Below the pieces are notes generated by a model. It had not been told where the DNA came from. It searched no databases and was given only the letters and a program-made list of their open reading frames with translations. The position numbers and the translations under genes are program-made. A DNA stretch of 64,000 bases, taken from the NCBI GenBank assembly GCA_947034895.1, contig OX344763.1, positions 17,825,001 through 17,889,000 of the forward strand, written 5' to 3'. Below, piece after piece: positions 61,044-64,000 of this stretch (within the stretch, counting starts at the first letter, position 1; each line of letters begins with the position of its first letter). This stretch comes from Rhytidiadelphus loreus (Eukaryota; Streptophyta; Bryopsida; Hypnales; Hylocomiaceae).

Positions 61044-61864
61044 AGATTGAGCTCGAAGAGGAGAAGCTATTTCTTAGCTTTGTGAGCTTAGTGTAGTATC
61101 CTAAAAACTTAGGAGCTGTACTTCTCCGTGATTACACTTTTACACTGCTCCTTTTGGAATGCGAAGAGCCTGCTCCTTCTGGTATGCGAAGAGAATTTCT
61201 TGGGGAATTATATTTTTGGATTCATGCTCCTTTGCTGCATTTTGGATTCGTGCTCTCCTCCATTTCATGGGTTGCGATGCCTACATTTTGCACAAAGTTG
61301 AGCAATTAAGATAAAAATAATGCTGGCAAAGAACAATCTAGCAAAGAATGCATCTTAATGACAGCAAGTCCTCTTGACAATATTAATTCGAGAATAGATT
61401 CATCAGAAACTCTGACTCTGTATAATTCAAAATCGAAATTCCTCTCACCTAATCACTTGACTATGACTGCAGCACTCAATGATCTACGAATTTCATCTTA
61501 ATTTTCCACATATCTTGCTTCAGTTCCTCTTCTCACCCTCACCAAAAAAAGAAAGAAGCAAGAAAGATTCCAAAAGTCTTCCTAAAACTCTACTTCAAAC
61601 CCTAAATGTCTTCCGATTGCATCCACAAATCTTCTACTCACCTTCTACTGATTCGAACATGAAGTGGATCGCTTGGATGTGGTTAGCGCCAACGTCAGTT
61701 AACTTGAGCTCAGAACTTGAAATTATAAAGGGCAATCTCGCTAGAGTGCTGGCCAAACGTGAATGGAAAGCGTCACAAACAGAATCCCGAGCACAGCTGC
61801 AAAAGGAAACCGCTCAGAACAGAAGAAGACGAGCAATGGCGAGAGCAGCGTGAACACAGCCGGC
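61044..61864. other. Right internal flank of the 11.3-kb element, with a 124-codon ORF
   Basis: The 3' end of the HECT gene falls here. A plus-strand frame at 61479-61853 ends with a charged helix (ELEIIKGNLARVLAKREWKA). The opposite strand has a frame ending FMFESVE at a good donor. Neither is recognised. Like the PDCD5-like piece at the other end, this GC-richer stretch beside the TIR could be captured host DNA. Confidence 0.35.
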
Positions 61865-62936
61865 GAGGTATCCTCTCAGATCGAATTGAAAAAAATCTGA
61901 AAACATAAAAAAGAAACTCAAACTGAGCAAGAAAGCAAGGAAGCTATCGAACGCAGCTCTTCGTAACACAACACACATCATCATCTAGCAAAAAACACTC
62001 TACATCCAATTCACGCGATTCCCAATTTCTCAAATAAAAAAAACAACTAAAACCCTCATTTTCATATCGGTTCCAGCTCAAGCTCAACTTAAGTTCAGGA
62101 AAATTTTCCCTTCTTCAAGGAAAAGAGAAGAAAGAAAAAAGAGAATTAGTTCATAGTTTGCAGCAAAGTCCGGTCACAAACACCGCAAGGCACACTCCAA
62201 AGCTTTTAATAAAATTTCAAACTTGAAGAGAAAAAATGCGAGAATTGTACCATCGCATCTGGCAAACTTCTGATGAGATTCAAACGGCTGGTAATTCAAA
62301 CAGACGGGATTCTTGTTACTTGAAAACAGGAATCGATTCGTACGCTTCACAGCTCGAGGAGTGTGCAAAATATGTACCTCGGAGCAGGGATGTCCTCCTC
62401 AAATATGGGCTTTCTGATCGAGGAGACTTTAGCTTCGCTTATCTCTGAGCTTCGTTTTTCGTCAGTAACAAAGCACCTCACCTCTCACAGCACTCTCCCA
62501 AGATTTTCCCGACCAATCTCACCGACTGTGTGTACAAATTCATGTGGCACCAAGTAGTCCTGAAGATCACAAACATAACTCTCCCAAGTTGTCCAATCTC
62601 GCATTACCCTAAATCGCAGGCTTTTCCCACTCGCAAAATTTACAGCTTTCAGCGGAAAACACAAACCCTACGAAACGGTTGTTTTGGACGATAAACAAAG
62701 CGTGACGTTGTCTGCCGCAGCTCCGTCGCATGCGTCGCATGGATGGATGAAAAAACATCGGGCAACTCAAAAAAAGTTCCAATTAATTTGAGCGGCTATG
62801 GGAGCCACTTCGACTGTAGGTCACCCGCGCTTGAGGGCAGGTCACTCGCGCTTGAGGCCAGGTCACCCGCGCTTGGGCGTAGGCCACCTACGCTTGTTGA
62901 AGTATGACAGGGCTTGGCCTTTTTGGTACACCCTAC
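61865..62936 (-). repeat. Right terminal inverted repeat (1,072 bp)
   Basis: This is the complement of 51642-52713. Differences are few; one, for example, is gatggagctg (left) against gacggagctg (right, minus strand). The subterminal ~20-bp repeats are at 62815-62897. The equal lengths and the exact CTGG beside the end fix the boundaries. Confidence 0.9.
62815..62897. repeat. Subterminal tandem repeats, 4 copies (right TIR)
   Basis: This is the inverse of the array at 51682-51761. One unit has cactcgcgcttg where the left has the complement of cacccgcgcttg. Copy number is the same at both ends. Confidence 0.75.
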
Positions 62937-63260
62937 CTGGGGCGCAGGCGTAGCCCATCGTCCACCCGCTCCGCCCATTCTACAGTCCCCTGCCCCCCTC
63001 CATACCCGTAGCAGCTGGCCATAGTATAGTCAAGGCCAGCTGCGTGGCCAAAGCTGCCCCGCGACGTGGAAATTTCGGGAGAATTGCCATAACTTTTGAA
63101 CTATAAAGTCAATTGCGAAAAAAATTAGATCACCGTGTTGTTCTTAGGGAACTCTCTCTCTCCAAAAAATTACATGACAATCGGTCAAAAAGTCCAATCA
63201 TACAAGCCTACCCGAAATCCATTTTGTCCCCCGAGGGGACAATGGTCCTTTAGGGGTTAA

Positions 63261-64000
63261 ATTTGCTCCAGACCACAAAGTTTGATCTTTAAATTCATTA
63301 TATTGTTTTTGATCTTGCCCTTCAAAGTTTTTGCTTTAGTTTATGATTCATTTCCTAACTCTAACTTCAACCAACCTCCTCCCAAGCCATGAAGGAGATT
63401 GTGTCAAACCTTCTTGATAAAATTTTCTACTTAACCTACTCTAGATTTCTTGTTAATACCATTTTTTTAAGCACCACCTCAAGCACTCACATGACAAATG
63501 CGGTTCACTATTGGGAGCTTTTTGATTAGGGTTTAATATTTTCCAAAATTACTCCGGAAGCTTCTTCATAGCGGTTTAACGTCTAGAATTTAGTCTAGGA
63601 TTTTAGGGTTTCCTTTGAGCAATAGAAATTGAACCAATATTGCTAACAAATCTACACCAAACAAAAGTTTTTGGTTTGCCAAGACATTGAATGGAAAGAG
63701 AGCATTTGAATTCAAATTCTAACTTGAACCCTTATGCTAGTAAATGTCAACCAATCAGAAACTTACCCAAAGCCGATTGACTTGAAGGAAAGCAGGGCGA
63801 CGTGAATTCTAAAGTGCACGATTTTTACAATTGCACCAAGCTGCTCCAAATCCTCCGAGCTTGTCCAAGTCCTTCCAGCTTCTCCGAGTCCTTCGAGGTG
63901 CTACGACTTGATGTTATACTCTCCAATCTAGTCTACACGAACTACACAACATGAAAACAGAAGGAAAAACAAATCAAAATTGATTTCCAAAATTTCCTTT
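63261..64000. other. Flank beyond the piggyBac-type right end
   Basis: The first 70 bases may continue the 180-bp tandem repeat cut at 41952 (shared gatcttgccc at a matching distance). The remainder is AT-rich with no coherent frame. Near 63840-63900 'ctccgagcttgtccaagtcc' is repeated in slightly altered form. Confidence 0.3.

Larger units (their letters stand above)
51642..62936 (+). mobile_element. 11.3-kb DNA transposon with 1,072-bp TIRs, integrase and HECT-ligase genes
   Basis: The ends are GTAGGGTGTACCAAAAAGGC at 51642 and the same on the minus strand from 62936. A CTGG target duplication lies at 51638-51641 and 62937-62940. The inverted repeats are each 1,072 bases (51642-52713 and 61865-62936) with few differences. 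Inside are an integrase-type transposase gene (53282 to about 55510), a long AT-rich spacer, and a HECT-like gene (58193-61043), both on the plus strand. Similar TIRs and open frames suggest recent movement. The integrase has an IS3-like helix-turn-helix; eukaryotic groups with such enzymes include IS3EU and Ginger. I cannot assign the group without a search. It is not Maverick-like, as no polymerase, ATPase or capsid gene is present. Confidence 0.9.
41957..63256 (-). mobile_element. piggyBac-type element with nested insertions (21.3 kb as it stands)
   Basis: The left end is TTAA|CCCCTAAAGGACCA (TTAA at 41953-41956). The right end, on the minus strand, is TTAA|CCCCTAAAGGACCA (TTAA at 63257-63260). 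The 14-bp termini are identical and TTAA is the piggyBac target. A piggyBac-family transposase pseudogene lies inside. An alternative right end at 50885 (CCCTTAAAGGACCA, 13/14) would give an 8.9-kb element. I favour 63256 because its terminus is identical and the flanking tandem repeat seems to resume there. The 50885 alternative would also cut through the element called at 50722-51587. Confidence 0.6.

Noticed and set aside
51642..62936. Maverick/Polinton or giant-virus-derived element
   Set aside because: No DNA polymerase B, ATPase, protease or capsid gene is present. The duplication is 4 bp and the TIR start differs.

Overview
The window looks like repeat-dense nuclear DNA of a plant, probably a land plant or close streptophyte and possibly a non-seed lineage (weak inference). 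The two host genes have GT-AG introns and plant-like families. The rest is AT-rich and consists largely of nested, mostly decayed transposons. I saw no RNA genes, CRISPR arrays or bacterial operons.

Layout. 1-1985: end of a CACTA element with a broken TNP2-type transposase. 3834-7101: an apparently intact six-exon host gene for a TMEM245-like multi-pass membrane protein. 7789-9234 (minus): an apparently intact two-exon thioredoxin-fold gene, tail to tail with it. 10371-14142, 25566-29290 and 34897-40129: three very long solo LTRs of one family (3.8, 3.7 and 5.2 kb; TGTGAGCC...CACA ends). Two have perfect 5-bp target duplications and one has a 4/5 match. 14797 to about 23.9 kb (minus): a decayed Ty3/gypsy element in the order gag, protease, C5-cytosine DNA methyltransferase, RT, RNase H, integrase, PHD finger. 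It is broken by a 766-bp MITE inside the PHD finger and by a 2-kb CACTA-type element inside RT. A near-identical copy of that CACTA-type element lies at 30500-32219.

From 41957 a piggyBac-type insertion begins. It carries a decayed transposase gene (46428-50120, minus), itself split by a 952-bp CACTA element. It also holds two PIF/Harbinger-like elements and a 384-bp foldback. Its right end is either 50885 or, more likely, 63256.

Inside lies the most striking object: an 11,295-bp DNA transposon (51642-62936). It has 1,072-bp terminal inverted repeats, a CTGG target duplication, an intron-containing DDE integrase/transposase with an IS3-like helix-turn-helix, and a second intact gene of 915 codons ending in a HECT-type ubiquitin-ligase C-lobe with its catalytic cysteine. 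Both genes read cleanly after simple splicing and the two inverted repeats are nearly identical, so the element looks young. It also holds a short exon-like piece resembling the start of PDCD5.

Two systems deserve attention: a transposon that brings its own putative ubiquitin ligase, and a retrotransposon that coupled a DNA methyltransferase to a chromatin-reading PHD finger. The second is dead here, but its architecture is readable because nested insertions can be subtracted and the reading frame returns.
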